Both the position numbers and the translations under genes were made by a program. A model generated the notes under the pieces. The model was not told the origin of the DNA, did no database searches, and worked only from the letters and a program-made list of their open reading frames with translations. From Drosophila pseudoobscura (taxonomy: Eukaryota; Arthropoda; Insecta; Diptera; Drosophilidae): DNA of 64,000 bases. The DNA lies in contig NC_046683.1 in assembly GCF_009870125.1 (NCBI RefSeq), positions 44,283,869 through 44,347,868 of the forward strand, read 5' to 3'. This document shows, one piece after another, positions 46,521 to 58,000 of the stretch. Within the stretch, counting starts at the first letter, position 1; every line of letters starts with the position of its first letter.

Positions 46521-47970
46521 GCAAGTCCTACAGCAGACATAGTAGGACGATCGGCTTTATAGAAAGGGATGGATCTGGAAGGGTATCTAAAGATTCGACC
46601 CAAGAAGGTAGCCTCCCTCCTCCTGCTTTATTTTTTTTGTTGAGGGTCTCTTCCCTCTCTCTCTCTCTTCATGAGATTCGAGCACGATGACGATTCATGC
46701 ATGGGTCTCTGGTATCTTCTTTCTGTCTCTCTGGCCATACATATATATATATGTATATGTATATCTATCCTGCTCTGTTCCGTCTCATGTTGTTGTTGTC
46801 GTATCTGGTATCACCACATTCCAATCTCGAAGACAACAACAAAAAGAATGGTAAAGTGTTTATAATAGTTTCCCACAGTATCGGCTTTGGCTCAGGGGCT
46901 CCCATGGTACATACACAGAGAGAGACACAACACACAACCTTTTCCATGGTTGAGCCTCTGCGGTTACCTTCACTTACAACAACAGGGAGAACGAGAACAA
47001 GTAAAAACTCCAATCACCCAGGCCCAGCCAGGCCCAGAGCTTGGACTGAGACGGAGGTAGAGACAGAGACTGGCTTTGGTTTATTCCAATCAGAAAACTC
47101 GAAAAGCAGCTCCAACTTTAGCGTTTTTATGCGGCGGAGTTTGTAGAAAAGTTGCACGACTGCATTCCATTCCATTGCGGGGCTGCCGCCTTGCCGCGTT
47201 TTAGGTTTGGGTCTCTCCTCCTCCTACCTCCTCCTCCCCCTCCCTCCTCCCTCCTCTCTCCTCCTCGTAGATCTTGTCTTTTGAGCTCTTTTATTCCTCT
47301 GTTTGTTGCCTTGCCTCCTGGGCTCGCCTGGCCTTTGATTATGATTTTCCTATGTTGTTGTGTGTTGTGTCTTTCCACTTTGGTATTTCTTGGCTGAGAT
47401 TTTCTGTTCCCATGCCATTCATGCGCCCAGGGAGGCCTTGTGTCAGTGTGCATTCGGTTGGTGCTGGGAGAAGGCGCTCCACGGGTCCATGTGTCTCGAT
47501 CTTGACTTGTAGCTGGTTCGTGTTCGTTCGGTTTGGATTGGTTTCAAAAACAGTTTCAAATCCAAAACACTCGTAGTTGCAAAAGTTCGCTGCTCCAGCC
47601 CTGTATTTTCACGCCCGCCCTGGTAAGTGTGTGCCCATACATACAGATGTATGTATTAAATGAATGCAAATTCCCGGGCTACGGCAACACTGATTTCAAC
47701 TTTTGCCTGAATTTCCTGGAAAAATAAAAAAAGCAAAAAGAGAAGCGAGAAATTCCAAAGAGCGTTTAAATTACAATTGTTAATAAGGGGGAGGGGTGGG
47801 AGTTGGGGGTTGGGGGTTGGGGTCTGGGGTCTGGGTCTGGCATTCCACAATAACAAATAACATCGAACGGCGAGAAAGGCGAGAGAGAGGCAGCTGTAAT
47901 TGCAATACGGCCTGTACTTTGTACCGCACTTTGCCTCGTCTTTGCAAATATGTACGGTTTGTAATTGAAC

Positions 47971-48040
47971 AGACACAGGCACAGACACAGGCACAGACAC
48001 AGGCACAGACACAGAGACAGAGACAGCGACAGCGACAGCA
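47971..48040. repeat. 12-bp minisatellite (CAGGCACAGACA)n
   Basis: Several copies of a 12-bp unit grading into (CAGAGA) and (CAGCGA) repeats. Confidence 0.85.
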
Positions 48041-49631
48041 GCAACTGCATCTCAAGCTCTCCATCTTTTGTTGCTCCACTTGAACAATGCAGTGTGCAAT
48101 CTCTGGAGCCTCTACAGAGCAGCCCACCAGTCCAGTAGCCTCCAGCTTCCCAGCTCTCTCCGTCCACCACTCCACCACTCCACCATTTCCCCCTCAACTG
48201 AGGCCTCAAGAAGTCACCAGCATTTGTACATTTACAATTGCATTTGTTTTTCGCCCTCTGCTCTCCATCTCTCTTTCTCTCTCTCTCTCTTCCTCTCTCT
48301 TTTAGTTCATGTGAGTGTGTGTGTGTGTGTGTGTTCTCGTTGTTAGTTGTTTTTCCCATTGATGGTTTCTTTCGTCTGCACACCACAGTGCTGTCTCGCT
48401 TGCACTCACTGGCCTGGCCGCTGCTCTGGCTTATGCTGCGCTTTATGCTGGCAAGCCCCATGCCAGCCCCCCCAAAACCCCACTCCACTTCACGCCTCTC
48501 TACCGCAGAGTGCGCCGTCTCCACAGTGGTTTGACTGCATTCCATAAAAACTTTCTCACAGTCAAAGAGGCCTGCAGTGCATGGCACCACCACGACCACC
48601 ACGACCACCACGACCACCACCACCCCCTGGGTGCCCCACGATGCACAATTGTTTGGCGGGTTTGGCTGGTTTGTGGCTGAAATTTGGACTTTGAACGGAG
48701 CGCATTCGTGCCATGCCCCAAGCCGAAGCACTCGTACCGAGTGTAAATGTCGAAAAACGGCTTTACAATCTCTTTAAAGACCACCAAACATTGCGGCTTA
48801 AAAAAGTTTGCAGCAGGCCTTCCTCCGGCAGCAGCTAATGGTCGATCCATGGTATGGGGTTGCCCTTTCCCATTCGTAGTGGAACGTTTTTTACTTATTG
48901 ATAAGATTATGCACATGTATGTACATATGTATGTATGTATGTGCATATAGTAGTACTCCGATAGATTTCATTCTCTTACTCAATTCCGATAAGGGAGCCA
49001 TCACTGTATTTGCTGGCAGATCTGAGATAGTATAGTCTTCCTGCTATTACTATAATTGCCACGATTCTTACTGTGGTTACGATACATATTACAAATCTGT
49101 GTGGGCTGCTATCTCTCGATTACCATATCCGCCAATGCTGCGGTGTCGTGTGCCGTGCCGCCTTTGTAAACAACTTGTTGTCGAAATTAACCAGTATATA
49201 CCTCATGTATCAACTGAAGTCGTTCGTTCGAGTGAGTCAGCCCACTGAGCGTGCTGTCGCGCAGCTTCTAGGCGCCACTGCCACTGCCACTGCCACCCTT
49301 TTAAACCGCCCACCCATTCAGTCCGTCCGACTGTGATCGCTTCGGCGCAGTGCTGTCACGGGCGGTTGTAACGTTGCGTACTCCATGCCTCGACGTATTT
49401 TTTGTCGCGATTTTTCCTACCCAAAAGGGAAAACCACCCTTCGGACGGCGCTAAACAGTGGCGTGCGTGCGTGCGTGCGAGCGAGACGACTACTGTGTCG
49501 TCCGGTGGCCTGCCCTTAAGGGCTCTTAAGGTTCGTTGATGCTGCATCCATCTCCAGTTTCTTGAACTGCGTTTCAGCTTTCAGTTTTTCAGTTTTCCAT
49601 ATACACACAAGGCTCGCGGACTCCAGTGTCT

Positions 49632-49632
<1 letters not shown>

Positions 49633-49669
<37 letters not shown>
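49633..49669. repeat. (CTGT)n microsatellite
   Basis: Nine CTGT units about 0.35 kb upstream of the th coding-exon acceptor. Confidence 0.95.
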
Positions 49670-50016
49670 GGTCGAGTGTGTTCAAAACTATATACATACA
49701 TATAGACAATTCATTCTGGAAAGGTATAAATTAATCAAGTGATAAGGTTGATAAAACGGTTTTTGAGCTGTATAAAATGATAAAATGTACGCGACATCAA
49801 AATTGTTTTTGCGGCAAAAAAAAAGGAATTTTTTCGGTTGATTGCATACATACATACATATGTGTGTAGTATCTTGGTAGGGGCGCCGATTGGGTGCACA
49901 AGCAGCGCGGACCACGGACCACGGGGGGCTCAAGTGGAGAGGAAAGGTGGCTTTATTTAGATGATAGCAAAAAATATATATATTAACCGTCATTCTTGTA
50001 CGCTCTTTCATTACAG

Positions 50017-50141
50017 TTTCGAGCACAGCAGAGGGGAGTACTTGAAGGAGAAACAAAGGATCTGTTCCACCCACAACAACAACAACAACAAGAACAACAA
50101 CAATCCAGAGTAGATAAGAGCAACAGCAAACAGAGAGCAAC
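50017..50141 (+). promoter_or_regulatory. th: th 5' UTR segment in the coding exon
   Basis: A CTTTCATTACAG acceptor ends at 50016, so the coding exon likely starts at 50017 with 125 nt of 5' UTR containing CAA repeats and no ATG before the start codon. The context CAACATGG is a good fly start. Confidence 0.65.
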
Positions 50142-51461
50142 ATGGCAAATGTATTAACCAATCCGAGGTACATGTATGGACCGACTGCTGCACTCGAGTT
50201 GACAGCGGTTCTCGACCAGGTGGACAACAATACGAATGCTACGCAGCTGTTCAAGAACAACATCTACAACATCATGAACGAGTACAATCGGGAGGAAGCG
50301 CGCCTGAAAACCTTCGCCAATTGGCCTCTGGCGTGGCTCGACAAGCATCAGTTGGCCCGAACGGGCATGTTCTATACGAACGATAACGATAAGGTCAAGT
50401 GCTATTTCTGCGAGGTGGAGATCGGGCGCTGGGATCTCGATGATCAACCTGTACCTGAGCACCTGCGCTGGTCGCCCAACTGTCCGCTCCTGCGCCGTCG
50501 CACCACCAACAATGTGCCGCTGAACAGCGAGGCCCTCGACCGCATCCTGCCCCCCATCAGCTACGACATTTGCGGCGCCAACGACTCGACGGTCGAGCTT
50601 CGCGAGAGCGCCTATGCCGAGGGCCGCATACCCATGTCGCACATTGCCCAGTCCATCGCCACGAATACCGCCGTATCCCCGCTGATGAGCTCCATTGCCA
50701 CCTCGACGGCGGCCACCCAGGCCAACGGGGATGTCCATCCGGAGTCGTGTCGGCAGGTAGCCAGCGGAAATTATTTTCCCGAGCACCCCGAGTACGCCGT
50801 GGAGTCGACCCGCCTGCGCAGCTTCGAGGAGTGGCCGCGCAACCTGAAGCAGAAGCCAATGCAGCTCGCCGAGGCGGGTTTCTTCTACACGGGCGTCGGC
50901 GACCGCGTCCGCTGCTTCAGCTGCGGCGGTGGTCTCAAGGACTGGGACGACAACGACGAGCCCTGGGAGCAGCACGCTCTCTGGCTGAGCCAGTGCCGCT
51001 TCGTCAAACTGATGAAGGGGCAGCGATACATCGACACTGTGGCTGCCAAGCCGGTGCCAGTCGCAGAGAAAGAAGAGAGCAGCACAAGCGCAGACGAGAC
51101 GCCAGCTGCAGCTTCCTCCACTACAACGACACCAGCCGCGACGGCGACAGTCGAGACCCCTTTTGGCGATGTGGGCCCATCGGCGGCCACTTGCATATAC
51201 GAGAAGATCGTGTCGAGCGCCAGTACCACCACGGCAACAGGGGCCATTCCCGGCACGGCTGGAGGTCCCCCAGCGGCGCCCAACGGCTCGCCGGTCATTC
51301 CCGAGGAGAAGCTCTGCAAGATCTGTTATGCCGCAGAATACAACACGGCGTTTTTACCCTGCGGCCATGTGGTGGCCTGCGCCAAGTGCGCCTCGTCCGT
51401 GACCAAGTGCCCGTTATGCCGGAAGCCCTTCTCCGATGTGATGCGTGTATATTTTTCTTAA
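50142..51461 (+). CDS. th: th / Diap1, inhibitor of apoptosis E3 ligase (BIR-BIR-RING)
   Basis: 439 residues in one exon, about the length of D. melanogaster Diap1 (438). It binds and ubiquitinates caspases (Dronc, Drice, Dcp-1) in the cytosol and is antagonised by Reaper, Hid and Grim (established). Seen: DQVD|NN at residues 25-30, the N-terminal caspase cleavage site exposing Asn; BIR1 about 51-120 with ligands C87, C90, H107, C114; BIR2 about 222-290 with C258, C261, H278, C285 and the DNDEPWEQH groove for IAP-binding motifs; Ala/Thr-rich linker; RING 392-426 (C392, C395, C407, H409, C413, C416, C423, C426) and the conserved C-terminal tail VMRVYFS. The first 24 residues and the linker differ greatly from D. 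melanogaster. A truncated duplicate of its 5' end lies 15.5 kb upstream. All functional residues are intact. Confidence 0.98.
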   Translation: MANVLTNPRYMYGPTAALELTAVLDQVDNNTNATQLFKNNIYNIMNEYNREEARLKTFANWPLAWLDKHQLARTGMFYTNDNDKVKCYFCEVEIGRWDLDDQPVPEHLRWSPNCPLLRRRTTNNVPLNSEALDRILPPISYDICGANDSTVELRESAYAEGRIPMSHIAQSIATNTAVSPLMSSIATSTAATQANGDVHPESCRQVASGNYFPEHPEYAVESTRLRSFEEWPRNLKQKPMQLAEAGFFYTGVGDRVRCFSCGGGLKDWDDNDEPWEQHALWLSQCRFVKLMKGQRYIDTVAAKPVPVAEKEESSTSADETPAAASSTTTTPAATATVETPFGDVGPSAATCIYEKIVSSASTTTATGAIPGTAGGPPAAPNGSPVIPEEKLCKICYAAEYNTAFLPCGHVVACAKCASSVTKCPLCRKPFSDVMRVYFS

Positions 51462-51489
51462 GTACTACCATTAGGCGGATCTCAAGTAT

Positions 51490-51602
51490 TAATCAAAATT
51501 GTAGCAAATTAAGGCCCAATAAACGGTTGCAACGGCCAGCTGGAGGGGCTTCCCTTCAGCTGGCCGTTGCCATCGCTACAGATAAAGATACAATTTTGAT
51601 TA
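51490..51602 (+). other. Nested hairpin in the th 3' UTR
   Basis: Outer arms TAATCAAAATTGTA (51490-51503) and TACAATTTTGATTA (51589-51602) pair perfectly over 14 bp. Inside, GCAACGGCCAGCTGGAGGG (51529-51547) pairs with 51552-51570 over 19 bp with one G-U pair and a 4-nt loop. GTAGC and GCTAC add a further pairing between them. It starts 28 nt after the stop codon and contains the first AATAAA. Confidence 0.8.
51518..51523 (+). terminator. th: th proximal poly(A) signal
   Basis: AATAAA 57 nt after the stop codon, just before the 19-bp hairpin; it would give a very short 3' UTR that ends inside or just after the hairpin. Confidence 0.4.
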
Positions 51603-51697
51603 GGACTCGAAATGCTCCTCTAAATCCACTGCATGTGGGCATAATAATATATAAGAGTGCAGCCAATATATCTACGTATGCACTACTACGTATTTAT

Positions 51698-51703
51698 AAT
51701 AAA
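51698..51703 (+). terminator. th: th second poly(A) signal
   Basis: AATAAA about 237 nt after the stop, followed by an A-rich stretch and a GT-rich segment (CTGTTGTCTGTACTTG), the usual downstream element arrangement. Confidence 0.5.
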
Positions 51704-51759
51704 ACTAACATATGAAAAAACAACCTGTTGTCTGTACTTGCTTACCCACACACTACAGG

Positions 51760-53461
51760 TCGATGGATGGTTGGGTGGATGGGTGATTGAGTGATTGGCA
51801 AAGCAACCAAACTACAAAGGCACCGCTGGTGGGACGGCACGCCCATGAACGAATCATCGGCTATGACGCAGCCAGTGGCTCACGGGTGAGCACACCGTTT
51901 GGGGGGAACTTTGATCACGAGAGAAGAAGTACTCATTGAAGTAATTGGATGTAATTTTATTGTCGAGATACAACACCTATGAGATCTGCATTCTTTATAA
52001 TTTTCGAGGAGAGCTCAGTTCTAGTCTAGAGCAGGGACCGTAAATAATGATTTATTATCTATTACACCCGATACTCAAAATGAGTATTGGGGTATATTAG
52101 ATTTGTGGTAACGTCCAGAAGAAATCGTTTCCAACCCCATAAAGTATATATATTCTTGATCAGCATCAATAGCCGAGTCGATTGAGCCATGTCTGTCTGT
52201 CCGTCTGTCCGTCTGTCCGTCCTAATATATCGGACCGAGACGAGTTTGTTTCAAGATTTCGACACACCACCTTCCGCCCCCGCAAAGGACGAAAATCTGG
52301 GGATATTCACAAATCTCAGAGACTATTAACGCTAGAGTAACCAAATTTGCTATCCGCACTCCTGTTAGATATCACTATAAAACGTATATCTCAAAACTTC
52401 GCCCCACCCCCTTCCGCCCCCACAACGACAATAATATTTCGGTGTTGCAATAATTACGGACCACAACAAAGGGCATAAGGGACGCTTTGTTGGATCAGTG
52501 GACACATAAAGCTCGTCTTATCAGTCATTGGATTATATCGTCTGGCATTAATCAACGCTCACGCGCCCACACAAAGTGCATTCAACTGCAATTGCAAAAG
52601 AGGGAGTGAGAAGTGCAAACCAAGAGGCTCGTAGTGAGAGAGTTTAGAGCAAAGCACACACACACAATCTCCACATTATTGGTTAAATTTGCAGTTAACT
52701 TCAATTAGTTTGCTTGCGGCATGGAACGTTCTGATCTGGCAGATCCGGTTTCGTTTGAGCCAAGGTGAGACATTTGCACTAGCCTAGCAGGTGGGGGGAG
52801 GTTAAGTGCGAATGAGAGGGTCCGGTTGTCACATGGCTTCTTGCATCTTGACGGTTACATCACCTCGATACGAGTACGAGCGTATGCATATGTATAATGG
52901 ATAATGGATAATGGAAATGCAATCATTCCGATTGCACACGTGCCAGATAGCGATACCATTGCTGTTAAGTAAGTTAATGAATGAATTGTATGAAATTTGT
53001 CTGAGTCATCGTTCCTGGAACTGCTAAGAATCTTAAATGTTTCGACACTTGGCATTTGTCAATTGGCTGGAATTGTCATTGCACTAGTCATCATACTGAA
53101 ATCCTGACTTAGATTGCGTGCAGTTTTTAATTACGGAGTGGAGGCAACGCATGAAGGTCGAGACTAGAGACGAATATCGTGAGAAAACTAATAGCCAAAT
53201 GGCTATTGGCTGTTGACCGTACAATTTCAAACTCGAATTCAAATAAGAAACGGGTAAAGACGACGGTTCGTGTATTCGCTAAAGCTCTGCTAATAAGGTT
53301 CTTGCATTAGAGAAGCTTTTCGGTTAGTTTATGCACACTAAGAGGACTGTGTCTTAGCTAGACGATAGGTCAGAACTTTTGGGGCTGCCAACTTCTGTTT
53401 TTAATTTAATATACGATATATTAACGATATTTGTAATTCGTTTTTAGTGCTTTCGGCGTTT
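51760..53461. other. Spacer between th and the PI-PLC-like gene
   Basis: The genes converge here. Apart from the dispersed repeat at 52061-52440 I see no structure; an ATTAAA-type poly(A) signal for the minus-strand gene lies near 53401-53406. Confidence 0.45.
52061..52440. repeat. Dispersed repeat, TE-derived (longest copy)
   Basis: Starts CCGATACTCAAAATGAGTAT, includes TATATTCTTGATCAGCATCA and (GTCTGTCC)n and two ACTTCCGCCCC-like segments. From memory this is a widespread moderately repetitive fly sequence; its class is uncertain. Shorter diverged copies in this window are at 12443-12605 and 46472-46520. Confidence 0.6.
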
Positions 53462-55002
53462 TTAACGCAATATTTCCAAGTTAATAAACTTGTTCTTGGT
53501 GGCCAGCAGGAAGGCCTTGTGGGCATTCACTTCTATGGCCAAATCGACGATATTCGTGTTGCTGAAGTAATCCATGGCCACGACGTTGGCATTCATGCCC
53601 CATGGGCCCTTCAGCCACTGATTCACCTTGGGATTGATGACTGCCGCCCTCTCCTTGGCCGTCTGCAACTTGTGTGTGTTGAGAGTCTGCTCCATGCTCT
53701 TGACGGCGGTGAATATCCAGCCATCATCCTGGACTGGTCCATCAGGCTTCTTGCTGAACAGCAGTCGCATATAGTCCAGTGTCTGGGAGATGTTCATGTA
53801 GCTGGTGCTGAAGCGCTGCCATGGCGAGCAGAGGAGGCCCGATTCTGCGTGGAGAGCAGAGCGACAGGTCAGTCATCAAAGGTATTTTTACCAAAGCTTA
53901 CCGTTCTCCGGATAGGGTAGTTCTTGGGTGGGAAACAAAAGCACCACATGTATGCCCAGCGACAGGAGCTGCCTAAAGTTACGGTTAGCGCAGTGCTGAT
54001 CCAGGGTCATATTTCGCTGGTAGGCCACTTCGCCCAGCTCCTGCCGCAGCAGGTGAAAGAGCGAGCTATAGATCTCCGGATGCTTGTAGAATCCTATGGG
54101 GAAGGAGCTAAAGTCCAGGATGACCAGCTCTCCAGAACGCTCCACAAAGTGACGAACGTCGCGCAGTACACCCGCCAAGGGAATGATGAACATGTTCTCG
54201 TTGGCTATCCAGAAATTGTCGGCATCGTTGTCGCTGTCCATGTACTTGTAGCTGTGGAGACGGAGAGAATGATCTTTTCATCAATTCAATTCGATTCGAT
54301 TCCGAGCCAATACTCACCCCACACTAAAGTCCAGATAACGTATGCCAAAGACCAACTGCGACCAGACATCGAAATGCTGCGCCACCAGATAGTCCTTGAC
54401 GAGCAGCGACTTGGTCTTGCTGTAGCTGGCAATGAAGGCGCCCGAGGCATGGCTGCCCGGCAGGAAGAGGCTCTTGAGCGGCATCTGGTCCCCATCCTTG
54501 ATCTGTGCCATCCAATTGGGCTGTATCTTCAGACACTCGACGGTAAGCAGCTCCGTGCCATTGTAGCTGGCCACATAATGCGGCAGGCACTTGCCCCTGG
54601 GGTACCGTGTGGCCGGCAGCTCGTTGCTATCCTGACGATTCCATCCTCCAGGAAACAGCAGCTTGCCCAACTTTATGGGTGTCGACAGTTTGCCTGTCCG
54701 ATTGGTAATGCCGTTGATGCGCAGATCCGGCTGGAAGTTCGAAATTGTCGGATCCTGGCCATAGATGCCAATCCATTCGGGCGGCCCAGCACAGTCGGGA
54801 CCCCAGTTGACCTCCAGGCAAGAGTCATGCAAGGCCTTGCCGGACAGCGAGATGGTCAGATAGATGGGACAGCTGGCTGTGGGATGATATGGGGGTAGTA
54901 CAGCTCTTATGTGTCGTGGAGTGGCTTCTACTCACCTCTGAGGGGACCTATGAACAGCAGGCAGGGCAGCAACGGCAACAGCAATAGTCTTATTTTCATC
55001 AT
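53462..55002 (-). CDS. Secreted PI-PLC X-domain-like protein, four exons
   Basis: Exons 54936-55002, 54318-54876, 53902-54251 and 53462-53844 join in phase into 452 residues; donors GTGAGT, GTGAGT and GTAAGC, acceptors CCCACAG, CTCCACAG and CCACGCAG. Residues 1-22 (MMKIRLLLLPLLPCLLFIGP) form a signal peptide, so the protein is secreted. An N-terminal beta domain (CPIYLTISLSGK ... WIGIYGQDP) precedes a PI-PLC X-like barrel with SLFLPGSHASGAF, FGIRYLDFSVGYKY, FIIPLAGVLRDVRHFV and ELVILDFSSFPIGF. This arrangement matches insect PLCXD-like proteins. The first histidine region is GSHASG instead of the usual GSHDSG, and the second histidine region reads WIANEN, without His, so catalysis is doubtful. 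Two adjacent Met codons begin the frame. I do not recognise a gene symbol. Confidence 0.88.
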
Positions 55003-58000
55003 CTTTAAACTTGACACTCAATTAGAAAACGTTTGGACTTTGAAGAGATTTTCCGTGCTGTTTGCTCGGCAGTCATCGCCGAATTAAAGCGATACGGCAT
55101 TCTGTACAAAAATGTATCTCGTTTCGTGGCAATTGAGGAGCACCCGCCCACGCTCCATGCCCCATCATCTAGACCCCAATTGAGCGATTCTCATTCCCGC
55201 TGAGCTAGGCTTTGAGCGCGTTTCAATTGAGTTCTGTGTGGCAGAGCAACCGTCGCGGGTCCAACGTCTGTTCAAAGTTCCAAAAAGATATCTCTGAGAG
55301 GGTATTCACAGGGTATGGAATACCTATGGAATATTAAAATAAAAAAAGGTGAGACACTCAAAACTTTCGCACCTTTCATTAATGACTAAAGAAAGTGGTA
55401 TTTTGGTGCTAGTCCTGGCAATTAAGAGCCCGTTCTCACACCCACTCGCACTGAGGGCCATTAGGTGTTCCGTGTCCGAGGAGTCATGCCTTTTAAGGAG
55501 TCATGCCTTTTCTGGATGGCAGCGCTTCAGAGGGACGCTCGGACAGTGGAGCGCGGCAGATGCTTATCGCCAGTGCTCAGAACAAAGCGCCTCAGGACTT
55601 CTGTGTCTGACACTATCTCGCCCCACGGGGGCATGGGACACGGCCCTGCGTACGTTGACCCAGTTGCATGCGTCCTGTGTGCGCTCAAAGTGCAATTTGT
55701 ATGTATGAGTCTGCGAGTCCATTGTCCCCTACCTGGACCCTAGAGGTCGCTCCGCACTTATGTTGACTCACGTCAAGAAACGGTTGAGCAAATCGCACGG
55801 AATGCTGGCCAGGATAATGCCTGGCCTCGCCGGATACGTGTGTTGTTTCGCCTCGCTTTAGGGATTTTTCCACTCACACACAAAACGTTTATCCCTAGAC
55901 GCCTTTGTCTACGCACTTCCGCCGCAGCCTTCAGCAGCTGAATATTTTTAGCTGGCTGGCAAAGAGGGTTCCGGTGCAGCAATGGCTGACCATCTTGCCG
56001 CGAGCCAAGGAGCACTTTTGAGTGAAAACTATTCCCCCAATGGCTTCCGTTGATAATAAATATCTCCACTTTATCTACGAGTACAACTCTATTACATTTT
56101 TACTTTCTTTTCTGTGGCTTTGTTGTGTGGCACCTTAAATAAGGAGCCAGCAAACCCGCTTTGTGTGTGGTATACAATCGAATCCCAGCTGAAAAGCCGG
56201 GTGCTGGTGGCCAGCAACAACTTTCAACCGAGAGCTTCGGGCGGTTGTCAGCTGTCCGGCTACGGGGCCAATTCCTTGGTCTGTTCGGGGGCAAGTAGAC
56301 ACATCTGGTGGCAGACTGCGGGCGGGCGGCAAATGGCGGCGGCAGCAGCGGCGGCGGCGGCGGACGCACACCACACTCAATCCGACACAGAGCACGCTGC
56401 GTTGTCCTGGCCTCTGTCTGGACCATTGATTGACATGTCACTTGTTGTGGCAGCTCCGAAAAGGAGAGTCGGGGGTCAGGGTCTGGCGCCAGTTGGTTTT
56501 GAGGCTTTCGGTTAAACAATCGCCGCAACTGAAAATAAAAACGAATTAACCGCAAAGCAGAAAGTTTCGACTCGTCCTCGACCAACTGTGTATGTGTGGG
56601 TGTGTGGGTGTGTGCGTGGTCTCTGTGGGAGAAGGCTTTGGCATGGGGCACGGGGCAGGGGGCAGGAATGAAAGAGCCACCGCAAAAAGTTTTAATCGTT
56701 GTGCTGGCGCTTTCGTTCCTTTGCCTTTGCCTCCTGGGGTTCGTTCCTCTTGGACCATCTAATGGGGATTAAGTTGTTTCTGTTTATCAAGCAAATCAAT
56801 TCCCTTAAACATGGGCCGACCATTTCCCTTGGATAGGAATATGGGGATCGCATCATAATGGACAGTTTGTGGTGTACACAAAGAATATTCCTCCATTATA
56901 TATCTATATTATAGCCGGGGATGGCCTTTCCCTTGGTATTCCATATACTTAAGGAAACAGGAACTCAAAGACCTCGGAGTCCCTGAGTTTCCATAAACTC
57001 AGGAAGTACAAAGGAGTGCAATCATTGAATTCAGTTCACTGTCATCGCGGCATCCTCCCTGCATTCAATGGATTGTAAATTAATTTGCGGGCGTGTCATG
57101 GTAACGTAACCCAGCCAGGAATCAATGAGCCGGACCCGATGCGTGTCGATGTGTGAAATGCAACCATCAGAAGACACAAATCACATCGCACATCAGAGCC
57201 AGAACTTAGCACAGTCCATCCATCCATCCATCCATCCATCCATCCATCCACCTGCCTTCCGCCCAGCCCCCACCCCCCCGAGAGTCGCCTTCGATGAGGT
57301 GGTGTGTGTGTGGCATCGAATCAAATAATTACTTATTAATGTGAGTAATAGCACCGGAATTTACGGGCCATTGTGAACAGGCTGTAGGCCGTTTGTCGAC
57401 TTCAGTGCGAAGTAATCATGATTAATGGTTACGACTGCCGGCAGGTGACAGCCGTTCGCGACGTGGGTCCTTGATGGAGGCAGTGGCTGCGGCCGCAGTC
57501 CGAGCATGGCCTTCGTTCTGTGGCCCACGAAAAATCGACTTAAAAGTCTATTAAACATTGCTCAAGGACGCTTTCTGCGCAGCCCACCCGTTCACCCTGA
57601 GATTTTTTCGCAGTTCACGCAGTGCCACGGAAACGAAGCGCATCGAAAATTTATGCTCAATTAATCTCAGTGGAGCGGAGCGTTGGGGCCGGGCAAGGCA
57701 GAGCAGGGCAGGGCAGGGCAGGGACGAATCTACCCAATCGATATCGTCGTGGGGGTGGTCCGCCAATGATAATAAGCACTACACTCGACTAAGCCAGTGG
57801 GCCACATTCCGAAAAGAGTATCATCACAGCCGCACACTTGAATCGATTTTCCTTAAATATTACTACTTAGTTTACGAAATTTCCCACAATGTGCAATGAT
57901 CTAGGATGCTTCTATATTGCTCCTTTCTGGCCATTCGCTAGTTCGATTACAGATATACATCATCTACATATATGATGGGAATTCACAGGCTTCCACATCC

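Larger units (their letters stand above)
42113..49991. other. Non-coding region immediately upstream of th, probably its leader exons and introns
   Basis: About 7.9 kb with no coding gene. th is known to have several promoters with non-coding first exons. Candidates here are a TCGTTTCGGCTCG-rich segment at about 43190-43645 ending in TGTCAAG|GTGAGC, and sequence around 44.9-45.1 kb. Repeats: poly-G (45557-45574), (CCGTG)n (44901-44932), (CTCGT)n (45688-45714), a 12-bp CAGGCACAGACA array (47971-48040), a 9-bp ACCACCACG array (48586-48625) and (CTGT)n (49633-49669). Confidence 0.4.

Noticed and set aside
47766..48731. Minus-strand frame of 321 codons
   Set aside because: Mainly translated microsatellites (poly-Val, THTHTH, Cys/Leu runs); no conserved segment.
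50154..50975. Minus-strand frame of 273 codons
   Set aside because: Antisense shadow of Diap1 codons; no motif and no splice support.
50570..51715. Long plus-strand frame of 381 codons
   Set aside because: It overlaps the intact Diap1 gene in another frame, is Arg/Gly-rich as expected of a shadow of GC-rich codons, and has no domain.
53924..54898. Plus-strand frame of 324 codons
   Set aside because: Crosses exons and introns of the PI-PLC-like gene on the opposite strand; the minus-strand splice structure and protein motifs are decisive.
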